Positions 8,759 through 16,793 of a DNA stretch of 38,084 nt are shown piece after piece. The stretch is taken from assembly GCF_900101705.1 (NCBI RefSeq), contig NZ_FNAC01000032.1:18503-56586 (forward strand). The letters are read 5' to 3'. This DNA comes from Algoriphagus faecimaris. GTDB taxonomy: Bacteria > Bacteroidota > Bacteroidia > Cytophagales > Cyclobacteriaceae. A program made the translations under genes and the position numbers. The notes under the pieces are model-generated. The model saw nothing but the letters and a program-made list of their open reading frames with translations. It was not told the origin of the DNA and did no database searches. Each line of letters begins with the position of its first letter. Within the stretch, counting starts at the first letter, position 1.

Positions 8759-9516
8759 CCTCAATTTTGATTATAGAGGATGAGAAGCTTGCCGCTAACC
8801 GATTGATTCAGCTTATTAAACCTCTTTTTGAGAGCTGCCATTTTCTTAATCCTATAGATAGTATTAAGTCTGCCGTGTCGTTTTTCCAGACTTATCCACA
8901 TCCTGATTTGGTCTTTTGTGACATTCAGTTAGCTGATGGATTAAGCTTTGAAATTTTCCAACAAGTAAAGTTATCCACACCTGTAATTTTTACTACAGCT
9001 TATGATCAATATGCGATTGAAGCCTTTCGAGTCAATGCTATCGATTACCTTTTAAAGCCCATCGATCCAGCGGATTTGAAGCGGGCTGTGGATAAGTTTA
9101 AAAATCAAAAATTACCCAATTCATTCCATGCTGCTTTGCTTCAGCAACTGCTTCAATCTTCCACTCCAAAATCAGAATTTAAACAACGGTTTTTGATTCG
9201 ATTTGGAGAAAAGATTCAGAGTATTTTGAGTGAGGATATTTTATATTTCTGTTCGGAAGAGCGGGTGACTTTTTTAATCAATAGAGAGGGAAAGCGATTT
9301 GTGCTTGATCAAACACTGGAGCAAACTGAGGCCCAGGTTGATCCTAATTATTTTTTCCGTCTCAATCGCAAATATTTGGTCGCCTTTGATTCTATAGTTG
9401 AGGTGAGTGTTTATTCGAATAGCCGATTGAAAGTAAAATTGAAGTACTGTGATGACAAGGATATTTTGGTCAGTAGGGAGAAAGTTTCCGACTTAAAAGC
9501 TTGGCTTGATCAATAG
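8755..9516 (+). CDS. LytTR-family response regulator
   Basis: A 253-residue regulator. The receiver domain (about 1-120) has acidic residues E8/D9, phospho-acceptor D56 (DLVFCDIQL), T80/T81 and K101 in LLKPID. A linker leads to the LytTR DNA-binding domain (about 147-253), with the characteristic FFRLNRKYLVAFDSI segment. Its ATG overlaps the kinase stop (ATGA at 8755-8758), so the pair is translationally coupled and surely works together. A LytTR-like direct repeat at 4675-4704, upstream of the first gene, suggests that it controls its own operon, including the TonB receptor. Exact DnaA-box sequences occur inside the gene at 8892, 8971 and 9087. Confidence 0.9.
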   Translation: MTSILIIEDEKLAANRLIQLIKPLFESCHFLNPIDSIKSAVSFFQTYPHPDLVFCDIQLADGLSFEIFQQVKLSTPVIFTTAYDQYAIEAFRVNAIDYLLKPIDPADLKRAVDKFKNQKLPNSFHAALLQQLLQSSTPKSEFKQRFLIRFGEKIQSILSEDILYFCSEERVTFLINREGKRFVLDQTLEQTEAQVDPNYFFRLNRKYLVAFDSIVEVSVYSNSRLKVKLKYCDDKDILVSREKVSDLKAWLDQ

Positions 9517-9534
9517 TCTCCTTTCAAATTTCAG

Positions 9535-9564
9535 TTGGGGATAAGAGTAGGATGATTAAATTTT
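9535..9564 (+). promoter_or_regulatory. Bacteroidota-type promoter
   Basis: TTG at 9535-9537, a 19-bp gap, then TAAATTTT at 9557-9564. The Bacteroidota sigma-70 consensus is TTG-N19-21-TAnnTTTG, and only the last base differs. Transcription from here would start near 9571, which excludes ATG 9566 and supports ATG 9620 as the start of the lipoprotein gene. It implies that the lipoprotein gene is transcribed separately from lytTR. Confidence 0.55.
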
Positions 9565-9619
9565 TATGCTACGAATGTCTATCTTGGATGAAAACTACCT
9601 ATGTTTTAATATCTTTTAT

Positions 9620-10729
9620 ATGAAACGAATTATATTCTTTATCACTACTGCTGCCCTATTCTCTTTTTCCTGTGAAAGGGCTGAAGAAAAATCCTTAGTG
9701 AATTTCACTTTTGAAGACTTGATTGTAGATACGCTCATTTTGGAAAAGGATGAAAGCCTTGCTCAGATCTCTGAATCTTTAATCTATTTGGAAACAGATT
9801 CCGGAGGAATTCTATTGGACTTTCAGCGCTTGCAATTGGTAGGGTTTAGCTATCCTGAAGGGAAAAAGGTCTTGGAACAATTTTATATGAGGGAGGGTCC
9901 GGATGGCATAGGAAGCAGTACTTTCAAGCACGTGATCACCGGTGAAGGTATTTTCTTTATTGCCGCTGAAACGAAGTTGATACAGGCAGATTTTGAAGGA
10001 AATGTTTTGGCCAGATGGGAATTACCGGGAGTACCTTCCGAGCGGCTTTATGTTAATTATAGTGTATTGCCCGGTAATCCGATTACAAAGATTGGAAATG
10101 AATTGATTATCGCTGATGTGCCCTATTTACTGAAGGAAGAAATCATGGACTATCAAAAGTGGATTCTTCGATATGACTTGGAGAATCAATCGAGCTCTCA
10201 TATTGAGTTTTCTTTCCCTGAAGCATCCAAAGAATATTATGATGACACGAACCTTGGCCCCTATAGCCATTATTTTAATTCTGCAACTGAAGAAATTCTG
10301 GTTTCCTTTCCTATTTCGGATAGTTTGCTGCTGATATCGGCTGATGAGAAAAAGTGGATAGATGCCTCAACCGACCAAACCCTTGAATTTCTCAAAGGCC
10401 GAACTGAAGAGCAAGGGGAGTATATTGTTTATTCGCCAGATCATAATTCTGCTCGATATACTTGGATTACTTATGATCCGGTGAATCGGGTATATCTCAG
10501 GCAAGTGATTACGGGCCTTTGGTCTGAAGCGTTGCGTGAGACTAAAGGTCCATATAAGGTGAAATTGATTGTTTTAGACGAGAATTTTGAAAAGTTGGGT
10601 GAGCTCAATATGCCCAGAAATGGGAATGGTTTTTCTACTCCTGATGGTTTTTATTATGCCATTGGATTTTTGGGCGGGGAAGAAGAGGTTGGCTTTGTCC
10701 GGTTGGATTTCTCTAAAATGAGGAAATAA
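9620..10729 (+). CDS. DUF4221-like outer-membrane/periplasmic lipoprotein
   Basis: From ATG 9620 the protein has 369 residues and begins with a lipoprotein signal peptide ending in the lipobox LFSFSC, so the mature protein should start at a lipidated cysteine. An in-frame ATG at 9566 would add 18 residues in front of the signal peptide, and a promoter at 9535-9564 argues against it. The body has repeated beta-strand segments (EGNVLARWELPG, KWILRYDLENQSS, EKLGELNMPRNGNGFSTPDGFYYAIGF), consistent with a beta-propeller-like fold as in the Bacteroidota DUF4221 proteins. The function is unknown. The family call is from general resemblance. It ends in a bidirectional terminator shared with rng. Confidence 0.72.
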   Translation: MKRIIFFITTAALFSFSCERAEEKSLVNFTFEDLIVDTLILEKDESLAQISESLIYLETDSGGILLDFQRLQLVGFSYPEGKKVLEQFYMREGPDGIGSSTFKHVITGEGIFFIAAETKLIQADFEGNVLARWELPGVPSERLYVNYSVLPGNPITKIGNELIIADVPYLLKEEIMDYQKWILRYDLENQSSSHIEFSFPEASKEYYDDTNLGPYSHYFNSATEEILVSFPISDSLLLISADEKKWIDASTDQTLEFLKGRTEEQGEYIVYSPDHNSARYTWITYDPVNRVYLRQVITGLWSEALRETKGPYKVKLIVLDENFEKLGELNMPRNGNGFSTPDGFYYAIGFLGGEEEVGFVRLDFSKMRK

Positions 10730-10730
10730 A

Positions 10731-10761
10731 AAAAAGCGAGACTTACTCAGTCTCGCTTTTT
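10731..10761. terminator. Bidirectional terminator between the lipoprotein gene and rng
   Basis: A perfect 13-bp inverted repeat (10731-10743 and 10749-10761, core AGCGAGACT/AGTCTCGCT) with a 5-nt loop (TACTC). The arms end in A5/T5, giving a U-run on either strand. It serves the plus-strand lipoprotein gene and the minus-strand rng gene. The rng stop codon (10743-10745) lies at the stem-loop junction, and its last sense codons form one arm. Confidence 0.88.
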
Positions 10762-12314
10762 ACTTTAAGTTCTATTTCCTCTCCAGATTCGTCTAGGAAT
10801 CTGTATTCCGTCACCGGTAGGGAAGAATCTTTGATCAGTTTAATCCATTTGTAATACTTGAAAAACCACTTCACTCTCCGGCTAATCATGCCTGTGGTGA
10901 AGTATGCGTGCAGGTAGGGATGCAGCCCGATCTGTATTTTGTCCACGTTTTGGATGGTGGCCATATGATCCAGATCTTTTTCTAATTTGTCGGCGACCAG
11001 GATAGAAGCCTGGATTTTGCCTGTGCCATTACATGCCGGGCAGGTTTCCTTCGTCACGATATTAACCTCCGGGCGGACACGCTGTCGGGTGATTTGCATG
11101 AGTCCAAATTTACTCAGCGGCAAAACGGTATGTTTGGAGCGGTCCTGTTTTAGCTCATCTTTCATTGCTTCATAGATGACTCTTTTATTTTCGGCACGTT
11201 TCATGTCGATAAAGTCTACCACAATGATGCCCCCCATATCTCGGAGGCGGAGCTGTCTGGCGATTTCTTTAGCAGCGACCAGGTTGGTTTTTAATGCTGT
11301 AGATTCTTGGTCACTTTCCTGATTGGACTTATTGCCACTATTCACATCGATGACGTGGAGGGCTTCCGTATGTTCGATAATCACATAACCTCCTTGAGGA
11401 AGGCTGACGGTTTGTCCAAAAAGGCTTTTGATCTGCTTTTCTATTCCAAAACTTTCAAAGAGCTTTGCTTTACCGTTGTAAAGCTTGACAATTTTTTCTT
11501 TTTCAGGGGCTATTGTCCTGATGTAGGATCTGATCTGATCGTAAGTTGATTCTTCTTCTACGGTGATTGCATCGAAGGATTCATTGAGGAGGTCTCTCAC
11601 AAGTGAGGAAGCCATACTCATCTCTCCTATTACCTTGTCACGACTTTTTGCTTTGAGCAACTTGGCCATGCCTTCTTCCCAATTGGTGAGAAGATTGCGA
11701 AGGTCTTTATCCAAATCGGATACAGATTGACCTTCAGCTACTGTTCGGATGATTACTCCGAAGTTGGCAGGCTTGATCGAATTGATCAGTCGCAAGAGTC
11801 TTTTGCGCTCGTCACTGCTGCGGATTTTTTTGGAAACGTTGACCGAATCCGAAAATGGCACCAATACGAGGTAGCGACCAGGAAGAGAGAGCTCACAGGA
11901 TAGTCGAGGCCCTTTGGTAGAAATAGGCTCTTTGACGACCTGAACCAGTATTTGCTGGTTTTTCGACAGGATATTGGAAATTTTCCCAATCTTGTCTATT
12001 TCAGGTTCGTTCGTAAAGCCTTTCAAGTTGTAATTAGCGAAGTTGTTGTTGCGCACCATTTTGGTGAACTTGGTAAGGCTGCTGAAATTTGGCCCAAGGT
12101 CTTGGTAATGCAAAAAAGCGTCTTTCTCGTATCCCACATCGATAAATGCGGCATTGAGTCCGTTAACTATTTTGCGAACTGTCCCCAGGTAAATATCACC
12201 CACCTTGAACTGATTATCCATCCCTTCGGAATGCAGCTCAACTAGGCTTTTGTCTTGAAGTAGGGCTATTCGACTCCCGTTTTGAGCAGAATCAATTAAC
12301 AATTCCGTACTCAA
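10743..12314 (-). CDS. rng: Ribonuclease G (RNase E/G family)
   Basis: The 523-residue length is usual for Bacteroidota RNase G. An S1 RNA-binding domain lies at about residues 38-130 (VGDIYLGTVRKIVNGLNAAFIDVGYEKDAFL, with an insertion). The catalytic DNase-I-like region contains EHTEALHVIDVNSGN and IIVVDFIDM, which supply the magnesium-binding aspartates. CPACNG near residue 428 is the zinc-link motif that holds the dimer. The enzyme processes 16S rRNA and degrades mRNA in the cytoplasm; it has no long degradosome scaffold tail. It lies downstream of hup, the TPR gene and the small ribosomal protein gene on the same strand, behind a hairpin at 12364-12390. Confidence 0.95.
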   Translation of the reverse strand: MSTELLIDSAQNGSRIALLQDKSLVELHSEGMDNQFKVGDIYLGTVRKIVNGLNAAFIDVGYEKDAFLHYQDLGPNFSSLTKFTKMVRNNNFANYNLKGFTNEPEIDKIGKISNILSKNQQILVQVVKEPISTKGPRLSCELSLPGRYLVLVPFSDSVNVSKKIRSSDERKRLLRLINSIKPANFGVIIRTVAEGQSVSDLDKDLRNLLTNWEEGMAKLLKAKSRDKVIGEMSMASSLVRDLLNESFDAITVEEESTYDQIRSYIRTIAPEKEKIVKLYNGKAKLFESFGIEKQIKSLFGQTVSLPQGGYVIIEHTEALHVIDVNSGNKSNQESDQESTALKTNLVAAKEIARQLRLRDMGGIIVVDFIDMKRAENKRVIYEAMKDELKQDRSKHTVLPLSKFGLMQITRQRVRPEVNIVTKETCPACNGTGKIQASILVADKLEKDLDHMATIQNVDKIQIGLHPYLHAYFTTGMISRRVKWFFKYYKWIKLIKDSSLPVTEYRFLDESGEEIELKVKSETE

Positions 12315-12363
12315 AATCTCGTCTTATATAATGTAAATGAACGTGTTTGTCTTTAAACAAGAA

Positions 12364-12390
12364 TAAGAAGAAGTGTATTACTTCTTCTTA
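12364..12390 (-). terminator. Hairpin at the end of the COX24-like gene
   Basis: A perfect 11-bp inverted repeat (TAAGAAGAAGT at 12364-12374, ACTTCTTCTTA at 12380-12390) with a 5-nt loop. On the minus strand it is followed by a fairly U-rich run (TTCTTGTTT). The first arm is made from the last lysine codons of the small protein gene. It could terminate, or partly attenuate, transcription into rng. Confidence 0.55.
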
Positions 12391-12467
12391 TGTCTGTTTT
12401 TTCTTAGTCTTTTCTTACGCTTGTGTGTAGCGATCTTATGTCTTTTTCTTTTTTTACCGCAAGGCAT
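12378..12467 (-). CDS. 29-residue AURKAIP1/COX24-like ribosomal protein
   Basis: ATG 12467 to TAA 12378 encodes 29 residues, 20 of them Lys, Arg or His. It begins MPCGKKRKRHK and continues with a THKRKKRLRKNRHKKK tail. The K-x-K-R-x-K-x-x-x-H-K-x-K-K-R pattern matches the COX24/AURKAIP1 C-terminal domain. That domain belongs to mitochondrial ribosomal protein mS38, and near-identical mini-proteins are found across Bacteroidota. It is expected to bind rRNA in the small subunit. Gene finders often miss it because of its size. It lies 29 nt after the TPR gene and upstream of rng. Confidence 0.8.
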   Translation of the reverse strand: MPCGKKRKRHKIATHKRKKRLRKNRHKKK

Positions 12468-12496
12468 AGTCTTATTAATTTATAGTGATACAATTA

Positions 12497-13312
12497 TTAT
12501 AAGCGGTCTAGATAACTTTGGATAGTCTCCAAGATCATGGTGTCTTGGGTCATTTCCTGAGTTTTCTCAAACTGAGCTTTTGCTTTATTTTTTTGATTGG
12601 CTTCGAAATAACTCACGCCTAGGTAAAATTGCCCCTGAAGATTCTCCGGATGATATTTGATCAATTCCTCGAACCGCTCAGTTGCTCTCTTATACTGCCC
12701 TGATTGCATGGACAAAATTCCCATATTGAATAAGGCCTCCTCATCCTGTGGGTCCTGCTCGAGAATTTCCCGAAGCATGGTGATTCCCTGCATAGGATTG
12801 GAAGATGACACATAGGTCATGGCAATTTTGGATTTCAAATCCGTGCGACTTGGATCGTTTTCCAAGACTTTATTCAAATAGTCCCGTGTCTGCTCTGCAA
12901 GGTAGGCTACTTTTTCTGGATCTAGTGCAAAGGTAAAGGCTTCATAATAGGTATTTCCTGTTTCCTCTGCGAGGCTAAGATCCTCGGAAGTCGCTGCTAC
13001 TTTGCTCAAATAATAGGCGGCACTATCGTATTTAGACTTTTCCCTGTAAAGAGAAGCTAGAGACCGGGCTGCATCAGCATTAGGCTCTGAGTCCAAACTG
13101 ATTTTTAATGCAGTTAGTTCTGCTTCTTTTTCAGGAGACAACTCAGCCTCATGCATAGCAGCTGGATCATTGGACTGCCCGGCAGATGCTGAGGGTTCAG
13201 CTCCGGAGACATCTGCCTGCCCATCATTATCCACCACAATCTTGGGAAGCGATGCCAATCCTATGATGGCCAAGATGCCGATGCCAATGAGAATGAGTTG
13301 TTTTTTTTTCAT
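12497..13312 (-). CDS. Membrane-anchored TPR-repeat protein
   Basis: A 271-residue protein with one N-terminal membrane segment (LILIGIGILAIIGLASL, about residues 5-21). An acidic, low-complexity linker follows (about 30-65). Several tetratricopeptide repeats then run from about residue 70 to 265, with clear TPR spacing in EEALFNMGILSMQSGQYKRATERFEELIKYHPENLQGQFYLGVSYFEANQKNKAKAQFEK. TPRs mediate protein contacts; the partner is unknown. It starts 18 nt after hup and precedes the small ribosomal protein gene, so these are probably co-transcribed. Similar proteins next to hup and rng are common in Cytophagales and related orders (from general knowledge). Confidence 0.82.
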   Translation of the reverse strand: MKKKQLILIGIGILAIIGLASLPKIVVDNDGQADVSGAEPSASAGQSNDPAAMHEAELSPEKEAELTALKISLDSEPNADAARSLASLYREKSKYDSAAYYLSKVAATSEDLSLAEETGNTYYEAFTFALDPEKVAYLAEQTRDYLNKVLENDPSRTDLKSKIAMTYVSSSNPMQGITMLREILEQDPQDEEALFNMGILSMQSGQYKRATERFEELIKYHPENLQGQFYLGVSYFEANQKNKAKAQFEKTQEMTQDTMILETIQSYLDRL

Positions 13313-13330
13313 ATCAAAATTGCCCTAGGA

Positions 13331-13639
13331 TTAGTCCTGAGGAGCAAGTTCTTTGATTTTTTTACTGTTTTTGATTTTCTCGATAAACACTTTAGATGGC
13401 TTAAATGCCGGAATGTAGTGCTCATCGATTACGATTGCTGTATTTTTGGAGATGTTACGGGCAATCTTCTTCGCTCTTTTCTTGTTGATGAAGCTGCCAA
13501 ATCCTCTGACGTAGATGTTTTCGCCCTCAGCCATGGACTCTTTTACAACCTTGAAAAAGGCCTCAACGGTCTGTGTTACATCATCCTTCTGGATTCCGGT
13601 CTTCTCCGAAATCTTGGTGATTACTTCTGCTTTTGTCAC
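13331..13639 (-). CDS. HU/IHF-family DNA-binding protein
   Basis: A 102-residue protein beginning MTKAEVITKISEKTGI, the dimerisation helices of HU/IHF. The GENIYVRGFGSFINKKRAKKIARN segment leads into the DNA-binding beta-arm, and PAFKPSKVFIEKI is the C-terminal helix. It replaces the usual arm-tip sequence RNPxTG with RNISKNTAIVIDEHYIPAFKPS, a variant seen in Bacteroidota HU proteins. It bends and compacts DNA as a homodimer. It is the first gene of the minus-strand set. A perfect Bacteroidota -7 element lies on its strand at 13706-13713. Confidence 0.93.
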   Translation of the reverse strand: MTKAEVITKISEKTGIQKDDVTQTVEAFFKVVKESMAEGENIYVRGFGSFINKKRAKKIARNISKNTAIVIDEHYIPAFKPSKVFIEKIKNSKKIKELAPQD

Positions 13640-13705
13640 TGTGATTTTTATTTAGAAATTTTGAAATAAGCTTAACAACCTATTAACCAAGTGTTTTTGG
13701 GACTG

Positions 13706-13713
13706 CAAATGTA
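13706..13713 (-). promoter_or_regulatory. Candidate -7 element for the HU operon
   Basis: Read on the minus strand, the sequence is TACATTTG, an exact match to the Bacteroidota -7 consensus TAnnTTTG. It lies 67 nt upstream of the HU start codon. No TTG occurs at the expected -33 spacing, so the call is tentative. Confidence 0.4.
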
Positions 13714-13784
13714 CGAGAACCAACGCAATTAAAAAACATTTCCATAAAAATTCCCCAAATTTACTGAAAAGTTTTTATACCCCT

Positions 13785-14855
13785 ATGTATTCAAAACCTG
13801 CTGATTATCAATTGTTTTCATCTAAAATCATTCGATGGTATGAGGCTAATCCCAGAGAGCTTCCTTGGAGAGGAATCTCCGATCCCTACAAAATCTGGCT
13901 TTCAGAAATCATCCTACAGCAGACGCGAGTTGCTCAAGGATTACCTTATTATTACAAATTTGTTAACGCCTTCCCATCGGTAAAGGATTTGGCTTTGGCC
14001 TCAGAGGAAGAAGTCCTTCGACTCTGGCAGGGCTTGGGCTACTACAGCAGGGCCAGAAATCTCCATGCCTGTGCCCAATATATATGGAGTGAACTAGAGG
14101 GGGAGTTTCCTCAGACGTACCTAGAACTCTTGAAGCTTAAAGGCGTGGGCTCTTATACGGCGGCTGCGATCTCAAGTTTTGCATTCGGGGAAGTTAGAGC
14201 AGTAGTAGACGGGAATGTTTTTAGGGTTTTGGCTAGGTATTTTGGTATCGAGACCGATATCGGCAGTGGCAGAGGAAAGAAAGAATTTGAAGAATTGGCT
14301 AATGAATTGATCCCAAAAGATCAACCGGGAGAGTTTAATCAAGCCATGATGGATTTTGGAGCGAGACTCTGTGTACCCAAAAATCCAGAATGTGATTCCT
14401 GCCCACTTCATGAGTCTTGCTTTGCATACAGCAAGAATATGGTCAAGGATCTCCCTGTAAAACTGAATAAAGTAAAGGTGAAGGATAGGCACATTCACTA
14501 CTACCTCATCAGATGTGCAGATCAATGGGTCTGGAAGAAAAGAGTCAAAGGGGATATCTGGGAAGGACTCTTTGATTTTCCCCAGGTAGAATCGATCACA
14601 GCATCTGCTTCTGTGGAGCTTCAAATGCCCGCTATCGCTCAAGAAAAGAGGGAAATACCAAAAAAATACCGACACATTTTGTCGCATCAGCGACTCCATG
14701 CCGTTTTTTCTGAAGTGGAGGTGCCAAAAGAAAATCTCGGCATACTCCGAGAGTGGGCTGAAAAAGAGGGCTATCAACTCGTAGAGGAAGAACGGGTGGA
14801 ATACTTGGCCAAACCAAAGTTGATCGTGAACTTTTTGAGGGATCAAGGCTTTTGA
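13785..14855 (+). CDS. mutY: A/G-specific adenine DNA glycosylase MutY
   Basis: A 356-residue enzyme that removes adenine mispaired with 8-oxoguanine. The helix-hairpin-helix glycosylase domain (about 1-215) holds the catalytic E41 (EIILQQTRV), LKGVGSYTAAAI as the HhH motif, and D141 in VVDGNVFRVL. Four cysteines, C195, C202, C205 and C211, have the C-x6-C-x2-C-x5-C spacing of the 4Fe-4S cluster. The C-terminal NUDIX-like domain (about 230-350, HILSHQRLHAVF) reads 8-oxoG. It is divergent from hup and followed 43 nt later by ssb. The mutY-ssb-gldE order is common in Bacteroidota. Confidence 0.96.
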   Translation: MYSKPADYQLFSSKIIRWYEANPRELPWRGISDPYKIWLSEIILQQTRVAQGLPYYYKFVNAFPSVKDLALASEEEVLRLWQGLGYYSRARNLHACAQYIWSELEGEFPQTYLELLKLKGVGSYTAAAISSFAFGEVRAVVDGNVFRVLARYFGIETDIGSGRGKKEFEELANELIPKDQPGEFNQAMMDFGARLCVPKNPECDSCPLHESCFAYSKNMVKDLPVKLNKVKVKDRHIHYYLIRCADQWVWKKRVKGDIWEGLFDFPQVESITASASVELQMPAIAQEKREIPKKYRHILSHQRLHAVFSEVEVPKENLGILREWAEKEGYQLVEEERVEYLAKPKLIVNFLRDQGF

Positions 14856-14898
14856 TTAACTTCATCTCTCAATTACTTTTCATCAAAATTAAACATCA

Positions 14899-15378
14899 AT
14901 GGCAGGAGTAAATAAGGTAATTCTTGTAGGTAATCTAGGGGCAGACCCAGAAGTGAAATACTTGGAAGGAGACAAAGTGGTTGCTAATCTTAGTTTGGCT
15001 ACTACAGAGGCCTATAAAGACAGAAGTGGCAACAGGGTAGAGCAAACAGAATGGCACGACCTTGAGCTTTGGGATCAGCAGGCCAAAATCGCAGAGCAAT
15101 ACTTAAAAAAAGGTTCTCAAATCTATGTAGAAGGTAAGATCAAATCCGATAAATGGACGGATGAGAATGGTCAAAACCGCAAAAAGATAAAAATCCGTGT
15201 GCTCAGCTTTACCATGTTGGGAAGCCGTCCTGATTCTATGGGACAAGGTGGGGGTGGAATGAATCAGTCCAACAACTCATCTTCTAATGCTAAGTCTGCT
15301 CAAAACAGTCCTGCACCTCAATCCAATACTCCTGATCTAAGCCCTGCTTCGGGAGATGATGATGATTTGCCATTTTGA
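14899..15378 (+). CDS. ssb: Single-stranded DNA-binding protein
   Basis: A 159-residue SSB. The OB-fold covers about residues 1-112, starting MAGVNKVILVGNLGADPEVKYL, with the usual TEWHDLELWDQQAKIAEQYL stretch. A flexible Asn/Ser/Gln/Pro-rich linker follows, and the acidic tip DDDDLPF binds partner replication and repair proteins. It coats single-stranded DNA during replication and repair as a tetramer. The gene lies between mutY and gldE, and a hairpin follows its stop. Confidence 0.97.
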   Translation: MAGVNKVILVGNLGADPEVKYLEGDKVVANLSLATTEAYKDRSGNRVEQTEWHDLELWDQQAKIAEQYLKKGSQIYVEGKIKSDKWTDENGQNRKKIKIRVLSFTMLGSRPDSMGQGGGGMNQSNNSSSNAKSAQNSPAPQSNTPDLSPASGDDDDLPF

Positions 15379-15383
15379 TCAAT

Positions 15384-15408
15384 TTCCCCTGATACGGATT
15401 CAGGGGAA
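15384..15408 (+). terminator. Hairpin after ssb
   Basis: A 9-bp inverted repeat (TTCCCCTGA at 15384-15392, TCAGGGGAA at 15400-15408) with a 7-nt loop. The following sequence is only weakly T-rich (TTGTGTAATTTT), so termination may be partial and gldE may still receive read-through. Confidence 0.5.
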
Positions 15409-15443
15409 TTGTGTAATTTTGCACCGACCATCTCAAATAATTC

Positions 15444-16793
15444 ATGGATGACCCATACCCGAGTTTGTACCTACTCGCGCAGATTAATGAGCCTTCTATG
15501 GGCTATCTGCTGATAAACGGACTTTTATTTGTGATTCTTTTGATCTGTTCGGCGCTGGTATCAGGCTCCGAGGTTGCATTTTTTTCCCTTAGTACGGAAG
15601 ATTTGAATACACTGGATGAGGAAGATAGCCCTAAAGGAAATCAGGTGATTAGTCTTTTGGACTCGCCTAAAAGACTCCTCAGCACTATTTTGATTCTCAA
15701 TAATCTGATCAATATTGCTATTGTCACCCTGACCACATTCGTGGCATGGAGTATTTTTGGAATGAATGCTACGGGGATTATCGTCATTATGGTGCAGACA
15801 GTAGGAGTTACTTTCGCTATTGTCTTTTTTGGAGAGATTGTTCCCAAGGTTTACGCGAATAAGGCAAGGGTAGAGTTTAGCCTGATTATGGCTCCGACGA
15901 TGACTTTTTTTGCTACCGTATTGAAGCCTTTCTCACTTTTATTGATGGCGGTGAGTCACGTGATCGAGCGAAAAATCGAGCGTAGAGGCTATTCCCTGTC
16001 TGTGGATGAGCTTCACCGGGCATTGGATATTACTACAGAAGATACATCAAGCGAAGAAAAAGACATTCTCAGAGGAATAGTCAATTTTGGAACCTTGACC
16101 GTGAAGCAAGTCATGAGAAGCCGTATGGAAATCACCGCGGTGGATACTGAAATGGATTTCCATGAGTTGATGGACCGAATCAATAAAAGTGGCTATTCCC
16201 GGATACCGGTCTATGATGAAACCATTGACAATATTGAGGGAATTCTCTACATTAAAGATCTTTTGCCCTATATAGAAAGAGATGAAAATTTTGCTTGGAA
16301 AGACTTGATTCGTAAGAGCTTTTTTGTGCCTGAAAACAAGAAAGTGGACACACTATTAAAAGATTTCCAGCAAAAGCGTGTTCACATGGCCATCGTAGTA
16401 GATGAATATGGGGGGACCTCCGGTCTAGTGACCCTAGAGGATTTGATAGAGGAAATTATCGGAGAAATCAATGATGAATTTGATGATAAAGAGGAGTTTT
16501 TCTTCCAAGAAATAGATACTTCTACCTTCATTTTTGAGGGTAAAGTATCCCTGAATGATTTCTGTAAAAAGCTAGAATTGGATTCTAGTATTTTTGATGA
16601 GGTGAAGGGAGAGAGTGAGTCCCTTGGGGGATTGTTGCTGGAGTTGAATAGTAAGCTTCCAAAAAATGGAACAAAGATTAATTTCGAAGATTTTGAGTTT
16701 ACTGTTTTGGCGGTGGATGCCCGTAAAATCAAAAAGGTCAAGGTGAGATTGATCTCAGAAGATAAAGATGGCACTGCTCCATTTACAGATTAG
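15444..16793 (+). CDS. gldE: GldE-type CNNM/CorC membrane protein with CBS domains
   Basis: A 449-residue protein. The DUF21/CNNM membrane domain (about residues 18-190) has hydrophobic segments such as LLINGLLFVILLICSALVSGSEVAFFSL, and a paired CBS domain follows (about 205-330, VDEYGGTSGLVTLEDLIEEIIGEI). The C-terminal CorC/HlyC domain covers about 345-435. CNNM proteins transport or sense divalent cations such as magnesium; in Flavobacterium, GldE is linked to gliding motility and acts with GldD. Position after ssb and length support GldE. The usual gldD neighbour is missing here. The gene name is from family and synteny, not from function. Confidence 0.85.
   Translation: MDDPYPSLYLLAQINEPSMGYLLINGLLFVILLICSALVSGSEVAFFSLSTEDLNTLDEEDSPKGNQVISLLDSPKRLLSTILILNNLINIAIVTLTTFVAWSIFGMNATGIIVIMVQTVGVTFAIVFFGEIVPKVYANKARVEFSLIMAPTMTFFATVLKPFSLLLMAVSHVIERKIERRGYSLSVDELHRALDITTEDTSSEEKDILRGIVNFGTLTVKQVMRSRMEITAVDTEMDFHELMDRINKSGYSRIPVYDETIDNIEGILYIKDLLPYIERDENFAWKDLIRKSFFVPENKKVDTLLKDFQQKRVHMAIVVDEYGGTSGLVTLEDLIEEIIGEINDEFDDKEEFFFQEIDTSTFIFEGKVSLNDFCKKLELDSSIFDEVKGESESLGGLLLELNSKLPKNGTKINFEDFEFTVLAVDARKIKKVKVRLISEDKDGTAPFTD

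Noticed and set aside
14172..14846. 224-residue minus-strand frame inside mutY
   Set aside because: It is a shadow of mutY, whose catalytic and Fe-S residues are all in the plus frame.
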